This document shows, piece after piece, positions 43,068 through 53,124 of a stretch of 64,000 nucleotides of DNA. The notes below the pieces were generated by a model, which was given only the letters and a program-made list of their open reading frames with translations, was not told where the DNA came from and ran no database searches. The position numbers and the translations under genes are program-made. The stretch's first letter is position 1, and every line of letters begins with the position of its first letter. This DNA is from Pseudo-nitzschia pungens. Lineage: Eukaryota > Bacillariophyta > Bacillariophyceae > Bacillariales > Bacillariaceae. The stretch lies in contig CM074758.1 of assembly GCA_037355855.1 (NCBI GenBank), positions 4,065,001 through 4,129,000 on the forward strand. The letters are read 5' to 3'.

Positions 43068-44327
43068 GACAGCTGACTTGTGGACACGACCCCAAATAGA
43101 CCTAGCAACACGGCAAGTTCTCGTTGAAGCCGTTCCCTGCGCATCCTGGCACGAATCTGGGAAGCACTCTGGTTGTGGGGCTTGCCTTCAGCAAGAAGTG
43201 CATCCACCAGGCCTTGATTGAAGGAGTCTCTCCATGAGGGGGCTAATTTCTTCACTGCCCGGTATTGCCTGTAAGCTTGTTTCAGATGGAGGAGAGCACT
43301 GGAAAGATCACTGTGTTCTCCTTTGTAGAGAGAAAGCTTGTAAGCCAGCCTTTTCAAAACAGTATGACTGGTGGACACACCCTGTCGCAGCTTAACAACA
43401 CGCCTCCAAAAGTCAATTGTATCACAATAGACTTGCAGCTGTGGTGACAATGGAACCAAACCAGCTCTAGTGTGGCAGAGGTTTTGTTCAACAGAGAGCC
43501 TGAGAGAGGTGGAGGTTGCATGGAGGACTTCATATGTATTGATGAGATCAGCGCGCACAGAAATATCCCCAGACTGAAACTGAGCCAGTAGGTGCTCCAG
43601 CTTAGCTTGGAGAGAAAACACTCCAGCCTTGAGAAAGCTGTGTCGCACACACTTGAAATACCGTTGACGCAGATGAGGGTGGGAGGACTGGAGTTTGGAC
43701 TTAGAGAGGCTCACAGGAGGTGGCAAATTTTTGCCCATGATGCTGCCATTACAGACTTCAATCCAGAGCATTCTATGGTCAGATTCCATACCCTGGGCAC
43801 CACCAAAGGGACAATACCCAGCCCTGAGAACATCAACATTCTCAGAGACCCAAATGGCATCAATTGGCGTTCTGGTAGTGTTTCTGTTGTGGGTGGCAGG
43901 AGGAGAAGACTGACAATGAAGGGTAAGAATGGCCTCTCTGAAACCAAGAGCCTGGAGCTCAAAGGACAAGCCATCAGTCCTAACATCAGCATTGTGATCA
44001 ATCCCAACAATGACCTGGTCACCTGCCTCCAGGCAAACCTGAAGGGCAGCAGTCAAATCCCTGTGAAAAAGGATGCATGGGTTGGGACTGAAAAGATTTT
44101 CAGCTGCTTGAAAGTAGCGGTACTGTTGATTCCAAACTGAGCCAAGATCCCTGTCATTTTCAACAGGGCAGTAGGCAGAAAACATGGTGACAGTGTAGCC
44201 ATCCCTGCCCTGAAACTTGACAAAGGACCATCTTCCAAGACCAGAAGGATCAGCCCCATGAGCAACCTTGTGGGAACTGAACAATTGGTCAATGGAAAAA
44301 CCTGTGCCTCCAGGCTGGAGCCATGTG
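43064..44327 (-). pseudogene. LINE endonuclease domain (copy 5)
   Basis: It begins at about residue 148 of ORF2 (GGTGFSIDQ), lacks the first catalytic Asn and Glu segments, and keeps SAYCPVEND, DHNADV (His in place of the usual Gln), PIDAIWV and SDHRML. It ends with ...STSQLS and a TGA that overlaps the RT frame, the hallmark of the frameshifted subfamily. Confidence 0.88.
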
Positions 44328-44631
44328 TTATTAATATTAATATACGTATTTAAATAACTTTAATCACCAAAGGTGAAACTAAATTACTCAGTCTGTAACC
44401 AGACTTTAACGTCGCCTCCATCAAAGAGTCAGGACCCCAAGTGGTAGAACGACAAATTTTTCAAACAAACCTTGAAGATCAAGCAGGGAAAAGGACAAAC
44501 AAGTCCCACAAAATAGGGACTTGAGAGAAAGTGAGATGGGAATGGAGATATTGGGATAAGATCCAGTATCAAAAGGTAAATGACAAGATAAGCAGCAAGA
44601 ACAGAAGACAAGACCAAGGTACAAAGTGTAA

Positions 44632-47600
44632 TCAACCCTGAGGTCCAGTAAGCCAGGCTCTGAGGAGAGCAGCCTCTCGTTGGTATGGCTGCACTGGTGG
44701 GACAGGCGCTGCATACTGCTTCCTGGCAAGGTGGATGGTTGCAAGCCACTGCCGCTTGGCAGTCAGGGTGTAACCTTGTAGGACGTGGAAAGGGGTTTGT
44801 AACAGGGAGTGTGACTGGGGAAGTGCACCAGCTGTACCAATTGCCAATTCTGAGGTGATGGAAGCATCAAGAGATTGGTGTTGTTCAGCATCCAGGGTAC
44901 CCCCAGGACCATGGAGTCGTTCATTTCTGTAGGTCCAAAGATCCCAGGAGGTAAGAAAGAACTGATGGATGATAGCTGTAGCCCAACGTTTGGGAGAGCG
45001 CTTGCTTCCAATGTGGGAGTAGTAGTCAGCCTGGATTTGATACCAGCGAGGAGACCACCTACCAAGAAGCCAGTTGTGCCAGCCAATAGTCCTCTGTGCC
45101 CTGACAGCAGACGCAATTGCAAGTGAGTAGGATGATGGATAAATGTTCTGGCCCTTCCGAACTCTGGTGAGAAGATCCACAATGGCAACAACCAATGATG
45201 GATCAGTTTGTTCAACTTCAAGCCTCTTCTGCAGTGGTCCCTTGAAAGCTGACACACTGTGCTGTACTGCCCCAGGGTCCTTGCAGGAGAGCACATGAGA
45301 AACCTTCTCATTGTCTGCATCACACAATGGGCACCTGGAGTGATCCTGATACTGGTAGTGAAGTAGTTGGTTGCCAACACCAATGCATCCAGAAGCAAAC
45401 TTGACAAACCACCTTTGCATGCCAGGAGGTAAACGCTTGAAGGCAGACAGATGGGCACACCAATGGATGGAACTCAGAACAGGTTGTGGAATGGGAATGT
45501 CATGGTGGGTCTGCCAGTATTGAAGAAGAGGAGGACCAGAAATGGCAACATGCAGAGCATTCTGATCAAACCTTGAACACTTGCATCCATTGAGAGAAAA
45601 TGCCCAAGGCTCAAACACAAGTCTGGGATAGTGATGGGCAGAAGCTCTATGGACAGAGAGAAAGGCCTTTGCCATGCTGTCAACCTGATGATTGCGAAGG
45701 GCCCACCAATCAAGAAAGAATCCAGCTTGATGGCCCTGAACCCACTGAAAGTGCACAGAGATTGGCAGGGCAGAAATCATGTTTCTGATGACATAAACAT
45801 AATCAAAAGACTTCTGGGAAATAACCAATGGCCATGATCCCTCAGCCTGTTTGAGAGCTGTGTCACCATCCAGAGCAATAGTGATAGAGCCAGAAGCAAT
45901 ATCAAAAAGACTCACCAGAGCAGTGCAACAGGTGAGAACCCCAATGATACCTGCCAGTTCACTCCTATAGGATGATTGATCCTCAGGGGATCCACTGACA
46001 AAATTACAGCCAGTGAGAAACAATGAAGCATTCTTGGTGGAGGTATTGGGTGATAGAATGAAAGCAGAAGTTCCTCTGAGAAGGTCCGGATCAAATGAAC
46101 CATCACATACAGCACTGGCAGTACCACTCTCAATAGCATCAACAAGGTGCTGAAAGCCAGCCTGTGGTAGGGAATATTTGTGGAGAAGTACTCTTGGAGA
46201 CGCACAGAGTGCATCAAAGGCATCTGCAGGGGAGTCTGGAAGAGAATCAAATGGATTGTACACCAGAGGATCCATGTCAGGAGGTTCGGAAACAAAGGCT
46301 GAGGACCCAACCACGCGTACAACTTGTCCGCAAATAACAGGGCAGACAAGCACATCAGCACAGGCTGGTTTGTCAGAAATGAGTTCAGAAGTGACCCTGT
46401 ATCTGCCCCTGCCCTGGGAGGTGCTCACAATCCAGCCAGTAGAAGTTTTGAAGAATATTCTGTTGGTGGATGGAGACAAAAACCAAGGCCAGAGAGAAGC
46501 TGTCTGGGGAGAGAGCCAATGCCCAAGATGAAAAGAAGGAGCCAGTGCCCTGGCTGCAGGGGGTGGACAGGGGGGAAGAAAACAGGTCTGAAGTGCCTTA
46601 GTCCATAAGCGCTTTGCTGCTGGAGGCCAAGATGGAGGACATCTCGGCCAGTCAAGATGATCCCTCAAGTGATTGGAGGAGGTCAGCTGGAAAGCCATGG
46701 GAGAGAGTCTTTTTCCATCTGGAGTACAAATGTCAGCAAGGGAAATAGCCTTGAGGGACATGCGCATGTGATTCAAGAGGGACAAGTCAGCACCTCTGAA
46801 GCCAGAGTTGACAAAGGCTTGCATGAGATAACAGTCATTGGAACGTAACAGAGGAAGATCTGGGAAGTCTTCAAACAAGCTCACAGGGTGAACAGAGAAA
46901 AACTTCCACACATGTTTGTACCAGCAAGGAGTGACGTAGGAAGCAAAAGGATGATATGGTGTGACACCAAGATGGAGAGGAATGCCAAGTTCGAGCCGTA
47001 GAGACTCAGCAGTTAGCCTGAGAATCCTACCAGTTTGTGAGGACCTGACAGATTCCTGAAAGAGGGTGGCAATATGACTGAACTCTTGGAGGAGGTATGG
47101 ATGAACGAAACCAAAGCCTTGATAGAGGGAAGGACCATAGAACACATGTCTGGGAAATGTCCGTGACATCCCTGCTTTATTCAGCACAGGAACAAGAGCT
47201 GGGTGAATTATCTTAGTCCAAGTGGCCTCATCAAGTTGCGTGACAGGCATGGGGTATTCAACAGACTTCATGAAAGAATACTTGAATGTGTAGAGGGATG
47301 CCCTCTTCTCACACTTGGAAGCCTTGAGCTGAGAGCCAAAAGACTGAGACTGTGACTTCATGTGAGCAATCTGTGCTTCCTCATTGCCATCCATGGAGAT
47401 AAAAACCCCAAGAGTCTTGTCAGCATGGTCAACTTCAAAACGATCCAGGGTAGCTCGATTGCCATTCTTGTCAGCAACTGAGAAGTCACCAGGCATGTCA
47501 GCAATGGAGCGATAATCCCAACCGGATCCATTCCATTTGAAATCAATCAAATAACAGAAGGATTTGGCAGGTTCAATAGCACCACCAGTGGCAATAATCC

Positions 47601-50472
47601 CTCCAGCCCATCGGTCAAGAGCTGCCTGAAAGTCAACAGCCAATTCCTCACCAGATGTGGAGGAATCAGAGCCAGCACAAAACAAATCTGTGTCATCCAC
47701 AAAGGCAAAACCCACCAGAGAAACCAGTTGCAGTGACAATGAAGTGATAAGATGGACACCATGCCCAGCCTGTTGCATCATTCGGAAGACAATTGTTGAC
47801 ACCAAAGCCCAAAGAGTTGGACCAATACCATTGCCTTGGCCACAACCACTGAGAGGAACAGGTTCATCACCATACACAGGACCTGACCGACCAAAACCAG
47901 TTTTGATGTGGTGCTTGGCAAGTTGCAAAGTAGACAAAAGAACCTCACACACATGTGCAGGAACCCCAAAGCTTTGGAGAGTGAGACCTGCAATGGGATG
48001 AGAGATCCTATCATAGCAGCCCTTGGCATCATTCATAGCAACAGCACCAGATCTGCGCTTCTGCCTCAACACATCACAGATGAGCTTCTTGTTCAGGCAG
48101 GTGTTGATGGCCTTGTGGTGTTTCCTGCTTCCATGTTGATCAACAGCCACGGCATTGGCACGTTCAGCATGGGCAAGAATTCGTCTGCCAATCATCTTGT
48201 TGTTGATTTGGAACTCAGGAGACATCAGCTGAATAAGCCTCATCTTATCCACTCTATATTCACCAGGTTTCTTGAAGATCTCAACATCAGTGATGACCTG
48301 CCAAGCAGAAGGAGAGAAGCCAACAATCAATGGGACGGATCTCAGGAGAGTGTCAAACTTGTTCAACTGTGGATCAAGGGCAAAAGCCTTGTGGTGTGCA
48401 AAACTCAAACAAGAAGGTTCACTTGCTGTGCGTTCCCTCTGACGTTTCCAGGCAGCAGCATTGTCAGCTGGACACACTGAATAGTCAAAGGGGGGCAAAC
48501 TCAGAATAGAGTCAGGGACTTTGAGACAGGCAAGAAATTCAGAAAGGTATTTGTCAGTGGCAGGAGGAGGGATGTATGTGCCATCAAGGACTTGGGGAGC
48601 AGCATGGGCAGTGCCTAGGTAGCCAAAGTCTTGAATGAAGGAGGGAGTCATGGAAGGAGTGCCAAGACACTGCTGTTGACGCCGGACATTGGATGCAGCC
48701 ATAGCTGGTACCATAGTAGACTGGGACTCCAAGACCTGTTCAACACCATCATGGCCAACTGCAATAGCGCGCAAGACTGCTGACTTGTTGACACGTCCCC
48801 GAATAGACCGAGCAGCGAGACCAAGCTCTCGTTGAAGACGTTCCCTGCGCATCCTGGCACGAATCTGAGAAGCATGCTGGTTGTGAGGCTTGCCTTCAGC
48901 AAGAAGTGCATCCACCAGGCCTTGATTGAAGGAGTCTCTCCATGAGGGGGCCAATTTCTTCACTGCCCGGTATTGCTTGTAAGCTTGTTTCAGATGGAGG
49001 AGAGCACTGGAAAGGTCACTGTGTTCTCCTTTGTAGAGAGAAAGCTTGCAGGCCAACCTTTTCAAAACAGTATGACTGGTGGACACACCCTGTCTCAACT
49101 TAACAACACGCCGCCAAAAGTCAATGGTATCACGATAGACTTGCAGCTTAGGTGACCATGGAACCAAACCAGCTCTAGTGTGGCAGAGGTTTTGTTCAAC
49201 AGAGAGCCTGAGAGAGGTAGAGGTTTCATGGAGTACTTCATATGTGGTGATGAGATCAGTGCGCACAGAAATATCCCCAGACTGAAACTGAGCCAGTAGG
49301 TGCTCCAGCTTAGCTTGGAGAGAAAACACTCCAGCCTTAAGAAAGCAGTGCCTCACTCGCTTGAAATACCGTTGTCGCAGATGAGGGTGGGAGGACTGGA
49401 GTTTGGAATGAGAGAATCTCACAGGAGGTGGTAGATGTTTGCCCATGAGGCTGCAATTACAGACTTCAATCCAAAGCATTCTGTGGTCAGATTCCATACC
49501 ATGGGCACCACCAAAGGGACAATACCCAGCCCTGAGAACATCAACATTCTCAGAGACCCAAATGGCATCAATTGGTGTTCTGGTAGTGTTTCGGTTGTGA
49601 GTGGCAGGAGGAGAAGACGTACTATGAAGGGTAAGAATGGCATCTCTGAAACCAAGAGCCTTGAGCTCAAAAGACAAGCCATCAGTCCTGACATCAGCAT
49701 TCTGGTCAATCCCAACAATGACTTGATCACCTGCACCCAGACAGACTTGAAGGGCAGCAGTTAAATCCCTGTGAAAGAGAATGCATGGATTGGGACTGAA
49801 AAGATTTTCAGCGGCTTGAAAGTATCGGTACTGTTGATTCCAGACTGAGCCAAGATCCCTATCATTTTCAACTGGGCAGTAGGCAGAAAACATGGTGACA
49901 GTGTAGCCATCCCTGCCCTGAAACTTGACAAAGGACCATCTGCCAAGACCAGATGGATCAGCTCCATGTGCAACCTTGTGGGAGCTGAACAGCTGGTCAA
50001 TGGAAAAACCTGTGCCGCCAGGCTGAAGCCATGTGCATTCAGAAGCTTCATGCTTGTTGTTGGCAAGATAGGAAAAACTTGAGGGACAGACATTCTTCAT
50101 GCGCCGATTGAAAAGATCACAGGGCAGGAGTTTGGATTCATTCAAACAATGTTCAGCAAAAAGAGCCACACTGGCGTTGCTCTTGACAAATTGACAGGAG
50201 TTGTGCGGGGACCTGGACATAAAAGCAGCTCTACGCTGAGGTCCAATGTTTTGGAAGGTGATGATGGTGGAATTGGATGATGGAGCTTGAGGAAAAGGAT
50301 GGCCAAAACTATCAGAATCCTTAGCAGCAAGAGAGTCTCCATGAAGAGTTAATTGGACAAATTGAGAAGCAGGGAAAGAGGCGGAGGGGGGAAGTGAAGA
50401 ACCGGGAGAAGCACTGATGGGATTGGGTGTGGAAGGCATCCCATCAAACCTCATACCAGAAGATCTAACCAT
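44632..50472 (-). CDS. LINE ORF2, intact: endonuclease, RT, RNase H, zinc finger
   Basis: 1,946 residues without a break; ATG at 50470-50472 overlaps the ORF1 stop (50465-50467). APE-type endonuclease ~70-340: QNIG Asn75, AEHCLNE Glu107, SAYCP, GIDQNAD Asp256/Asn258, Asp302 in TPIDAIW, SDHR at 328-331. A long linker follows. RT ~690-980: NDAKGCYD with Asp815, GCGQGNGIGP 877-886, FVDD 924-927. A ~470-residue thumb/linker is next. RNase H ~1455-1605: Asp1457, Glu1505, Asp1535, His1581, Asp1598. Finger Cys1714, Cys1717, His1726, Cys1730, then a ~215-residue C-terminal tail. The endonuclease plus RNase H combination places it near the I group of LINEs. It nicks target DNA and copies its RNA there. 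Confidence 0.96.
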   Translation of the reverse strand: MVRSSGMRFDGMPSTPNPISASPGSSLPPSASFPASQFVQLTLHGDSLAAKDSDSFGHPFPQAPSSNSTIITFQNIGPQRRAAFMSRSPHNSCQFVKSNASVALFAEHCLNESKLLPCDLFNRRMKNVCPSSFSYLANNKHEASECTWLQPGGTGFSIDQLFSSHKVAHGADPSGLGRWSFVKFQGRDGYTVTMFSAYCPVENDRDLGSVWNQQYRYFQAAENLFSPNPCILFHRDLTAALQVCLGAGDQVIVGIDQNADVRTDGLSFELKALGFRDAILTLHSTSSPPATHNRNTTRTPIDAIWVSENVDVLRAGYCPFGGAHGMESDHRMLWIEVCNCSLMGKHLPPPVRFSHSKLQSSHPHLRQRYFKRVRHCFLKAGVFSLQAKLEHLLAQFQSGDISVRTDLITTYEVLHETSTSLRLSVEQNLCHTRAGLVPWSPKLQVYRDTIDFWRRVVKLRQGVSTSHTVLKRLACKLSLYKGEHSDLSSALLHLKQAYKQYRAVKKLAPSWRDSFNQGLVDALLAEGKPHNQHASQIRARMRRERLQRELGLAARSIRGRVNKSAVLRAIAVGHDGVEQVLESQSTMVPAMAASNVRRQQQCLGTPSMTPSFIQDFGYLGTAHAAPQVLDGTYIPPPATDKYLSEFLACLKVPDSILSLPPFDYSVCPADNAAAWKRQRERTASEPSCLSFAHHKAFALDPQLNKFDTLLRSVPLIVGFSPSAWQVITDVEIFKKPGEYRVDKMRLIQLMSPEFQINNKMIGRRILAHAERANAVAVDQHGSRKHHKAINTCLNKKLICDVLRQKRRSGAVAMNDAKGCYDRISHPIAGLTLQSFGVPAHVCEVLLSTLQLAKHHIKTGFGRSGPVYGDEPVPLSGCGQGNGIGPTLWALVSTIVFRMMQQAGHGVHLITSLSLQLVSLVGFAFVDDTDLFCAGSDSSTSGEELAVDFQAALDRWAGGIIATGGAIEPAKSFCYLIDFKWNGSGWDYRSIADMPGDFSVADKNGNRATLDRFEVDHADKTLGVFISMDGNEEAQIAHMKSQSQSFGSQLKASKCEKRASLYTFKYSFMKSVEYPMPVTQLDEATWTKIIHPALVPVLNKAGMSRTFPRHVFYGPSLYQGFGFVHPYLLQEFSHIATLFQESVRSSQTGRILRLTAESLRLELGIPLHLGVTPYHPFASYVTPCWYKHVWKFFSVHPVSLFEDFPDLPLLRSNDCYLMQAFVNSGFRGADLSLLNHMRMSLKAISLADICTPDGKRLSPMAFQLTSSNHLRDHLDWPRCPPSWPPAAKRLWTKALQTCFLPPCPPPAARALAPSFHLGHWLSPQTASLWPWFLSPSTNRIFFKTSTGWIVSTSQGRGRYRVTSELISDKPACADVLVCPVICGQVVRVVGSSAFVSEPPDMDPLVYNPFDSLPDSPADAFDALCASPRVLLHKYSLPQAGFQHLVDAIESGTASAVCDGSFDPDLLRGTSAFILSPNTSTKNASLFLTGCNFVSGSPEDQSSYRSELAGIIGVLTCCTALVSLFDIASGSITIALDGDTALKQAEGSWPLVISQKSFDYVYVIRNMISALPISVHFQWVQGHQAGFFLDWWALRNHQVDSMAKAFLSVHRASAHHYPRLVFEPWAFSLNGCKCSRFDQNALHVAISGPPLLQYWQTHHDIPIPQPVLSSIHWCAHLSAFKRLPPGMQRWFVKFASGCIGVGNQLLHYQYQDHSRCPLCDADNEKVSHVLSCKDPGAVQHSVSAFKGPLQKRLEVEQTDPSLVVAIVDLLTRVRKGQNIYPSSYSLAIASAVRAQRTIGWHNWLLGRWSPRWYQIQADYYSHIGSKRSPKRWATAIIHQFFLTSWDLWTYRNERLHGPGGTLDAEQHQSLDASITSELAIGTAGALPQSHSLLQTPFHVLQGYTLTAKRQWLATIHLARKQYAAPVPPVQPYQREAALLRAWLTGPQG

Positions 50473-51332
50473 GATCAGAAGGAAACCGAGTCTGTCGCAC
50501 GGTAGAAAAAGATGCCGGAGCTGATTTGGTGGAGACTGTTACACGTTAAGGTAGAAATTTCGGAGTGGTATGAATATTGTGAATGTTTAGATACTTCACG
50601 AAATATTGTTACGCGAATTGAGAATGGAAACATATAAAAATTGAGGTCGCGAGCATAGCCACATTTTGGCATGCTCTGCCATAAATGTTGTTTCATTGTC
50701 GGTTCCCACGATTAGGCATATATTATCTTCTGGGACTCAACCATAATAATTGGGACACATATCGAATGTATCCCTCGTTGAATATAAACATATATTTGAT
50801 TCCCGTATGGGATTCGTTTAATTATTCATTCGTGAATGTAGCTACGCTACAGTGTCACAGAGACATTGGCATGGCTCAAATCACTGACACTAGCATCATG
50901 GCTGGAGGAGAATGCAATAGCAGCAACTCCAACCCTCAAAGCAGAGGCTGCATCTTCCTCACCACCAGGCAAACCAGAAGGCAGGGCAGCAGGAACTTCA
51001 GTTGAGACATCAGGAGAGACCACAGGGGAGTCACCAGCCATGGCATTATTGGGAGGATCAGGAACTTCAGGGGGGACATCAGGAGAGACACCAGGGGATG
51101 AACCAGCCTTGGCAGCATTGGGAGGATCACCTCCAGGAGGAGCAGCACCTGCAGGCGGTGAAGCCTGGACAGCAGTGAGATTGGAAGTGCCAGTCGCTAA
51201 AGTATCCATGGATTGGGAGTCATCAAAACCACCACCACCACTGTCAGCACGGGCTTGGAGGTTAAAGTGCAAATCTAGATCAAAAGTGAGGTCTGGGGCA
51301 AGGTCAACTGACAAGTCATCATCAACAAGTTC
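50465..51332 (-). pseudogene. LINE ORF1 C-terminal part (copy 6), split by solo LTR
   Basis: The coding parts are 50465-50536 and 50860-51332. It covers the acidic and Pro/Ala-rich tail (LVDDDLSVDLAPD..., ASPPAGAAPPGGD...) and ends TRFPSDHG-TAG. The LTR entered at GAGAC, 14 codons before the overlap with ORF2. The segment 50860-51310 is nearly identical to 41695-42145 in copy 5. Confidence 0.88.
50537..50859. mobile_element. solo LTR with GAGAC target duplication
   Basis: 323 bases TGTTACACG...GTGTCACA flanked by GAGAC at 50532-50536 and 50860-50864. Copy 4 (about 40868) and copy 9 preserve the uninterrupted site, so insertion followed by LTR-LTR recombination is clear. It is the internal proof of the boundaries of LTR family B. 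Confidence 0.95.
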
Positions 51333-52687
51333 TAGACAGCATGGCAAAGGCCTTTCTCTCTGTTCATAGAGCTTCTGCCCATCACTATCCCAGACTTGTG
51401 TTTGAGCCTTGGGCATTTTCTCTCAATGGATGCAAGTGTTCAAGGTTTGATCAGAATGCTCTGCATGTTGCCATTTCTGGTCCTCCTCTTCTTCAATACT
51501 GGCAGACCCACCATGATATTCCCATTCCACAACCTGTTTTGAGTTCCATCCATTGGTGTGCCCATCTGTCTGCCTTCAAGCGATTACCTCCTGGCATGCA
51601 ACGGTGGTTTGTCAAATTTGCTTCTGGATGCATTGGTGTTGGCAACCAACTACTTCACTACCAGTATCAGGATCACTCCAGGTGCCCATTGTGTGATGCA
51701 GACAACGAGAAGGTTTCTCATGTGCTCTCCTGCAAGGACACTGGGGCAGTACAGCACAGTGTGTCAGCTTTCAAGGGACCCCTGCAGAAGAGGCTTGAAG
51801 TTGAACAAACTGATCCATCATTGGTTGTTGCCATTGTGGATCTTCTCACCAGAGTTCGGAAGGGCCAGAGAATTTATCCATCATCCTACTCACTTGCAAT
51901 TGCGTCTGCTGTCAGGGCACAGAGGACTATTGGCTGGCACAACTGGCTTCTGGGTAGGTGGTCTCCTCACTGGTACCAAATTCAGGCTGACTACTACTCC
52001 CACATTGGAAGCAAGCGCTCTCCCAAACGTTGGGCTACAGCTATCATCCATCAGTTCTTTCTTACCTCCTGGGATCTTTGGACATATAGGAATGAACGAC
52101 TCCATGGTCCTGGGGGTACCCTTGATGCTGAACAACACCAATCTCTTGATGCTTCCATCACCTCAGAATTGGCCATTGGAGCAGCTGGTGCACTTCCCCA
52201 GTCACACTCCCTGTTACAAACCCCTTTCCAAGTCCTACAAGGTTACACCCTGACTGCCAAGAGGCAGTGGCTTGCAACCATCCACCTTGCCAGGAAGCAG
52301 TATGCAGCACCTGTCCAACCTGTGCAGCCATACCAACGAGAGGCTGCTCTCTTAAGAGCCTGGCTTACTGGACCTTAGGGTGCTTCCACTTTGTACTTTG
52401 GTTTTGTCTTCTGTTCCTGTTTCTCATCCTGTCATATAACTTTTGATACTGGATCTTATCCCAATATCCACATCCCCATCTCACTTTCTCTCAAGTCCCT
52501 CTTTTGTGGGACTTGTATGTCTTTTTCCCTGCTTGATGTTCAAGGTTTGTTTGAAAATTTGTCGTTCTGCCACTTGGGGTCCTGACTCTTTGATGGAGGC
52601 GACGTTAAAGTCTGGTGACAGACTGAGTAATTTAGTTTCACCTTTGGTGATTAAAGTTATTTAAATACGTATATTATTATTATTATT
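51333..52687 (+). mobile_element. LINE copy 7: RNase H end to tail
   Basis: 5'-truncated copy starting inside the last RNase H motif (GACAGCATGGCAAAGG), with complete 3' UTR and (ATT)n tail (about 52671-52687). Its stem-loop has a changed loop (GTGA for GTTA). It is first of a chain of four head-to-tail 3' ends. Confidence 0.92.
51335..52378 (+). pseudogene. LINE ORF2 C-terminus (copy 7)
   Basis: Open from DSMAKAFLSVHRAS to ...WLTGP and TAG. It contains the CPLC...HVLSC finger and the conserved W-rich tail (GWHNWLLGRWSP, FFLTSWDLWTYRNERLHGPGG). It has no RT and no usable RNase H. The stop falls two codons earlier than in copies ending GPQG. Confidence 0.88.
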
Positions 52688-52958
52688 TGCTTCTCATCCT
52701 GTCCCATCCCTTTTGATACTGGATCGTATCCCAATATCTTCATTCCCATTTCACTTTCTCTCAAGTCCCTATTTTGTGGGACTTGTTTGTCTTTTTCCCT
52801 GCTTGATGTTCAAGGTTTGTTTTGAAAATTTGTCGTTCTACCACTTGGGGTCCTGACTCTATGATGGAGGCAACGTTAAAGTCTGGCTACAGACTGAGTA
52901 ATTTAGTTTCACCTTTGGTGATTAAAGTTATTTAAATACGTATATTATTATTATTATT
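52688..52958 (+). mobile_element. LINE 3' UTR fragment 7b
   Basis: Starts at GCTTCTCATCCTGTCCC in the middle of the 3' UTR and runs to its own stem-loops (loop GCTA) and (ATT)n tail. It follows directly on the tail of copy 7. No coding sequence. Confidence 0.92.
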
Positions 52959-53124
52959 GTCTTTCTCCCTGATTGATGTTCAAGGTTTGTTTGAAAAATT
53001 TGTCGTTCTGCCACTTGGGGTCCTGACTCTCTGATGGAGGCGACGTTAAAGTCTGGTTACAGACTGAGTAATTTAGTTTCACCTTTGGTGATTAAAGTTA
53101 TTTAAATACGTATATTATTATTAT
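52959..53124 (+). mobile_element. LINE 3' UTR fragment 7c
   Basis: Starts at GTCTTTCTCCCTGATTGATG, still further down the 3' UTR, and ends in stem-loops and tail. Only about 165 bases long, an extreme 5' truncation. Confidence 0.92.

Larger units (their letters stand above)
41695..44327 (-). mobile_element. LINE copy 5: rearranged ORF2/ORF1 chimera
   Basis: On the minus strand the order is ORF2 endonuclease (44327-43064), ORF2 pre-RT segment (43067-42732), then ORF1 middle to C-terminus (42731-41695). ORF1 normally precedes ORF2, so this copy is a recombinant or the remnant of a tandem pair with an internal deletion. Its 5' edge at 44327 is joined to the tail of copy 6. Confidence 0.88.
44328..51332 (-). 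mobile_element. LINE copy 6: intact ORF2, 5' truncated in ORF1
   Basis: Tail at 44328-44345 (ATT-type with one irregular step), 3' UTR to 44631, complete ORF2, then the end of ORF1 interrupted by a solo LTR (50537-50859), and truncation at about 51332 in the acidic region of ORF1. It is the best-preserved LINE coding copy of the window but cannot be autonomous as it stands, since ORF1 and the 5' UTR are incomplete. The 5' edge meets copy 7 head to head. Confidence 0.95.

Noticed and set aside
44328..51332. Copy 6 as a complete autonomous LINE
   Set aside because: ORF2 is intact, but ORF1 is cut at 51332 and broken by a solo LTR, and there is no 5' UTR.
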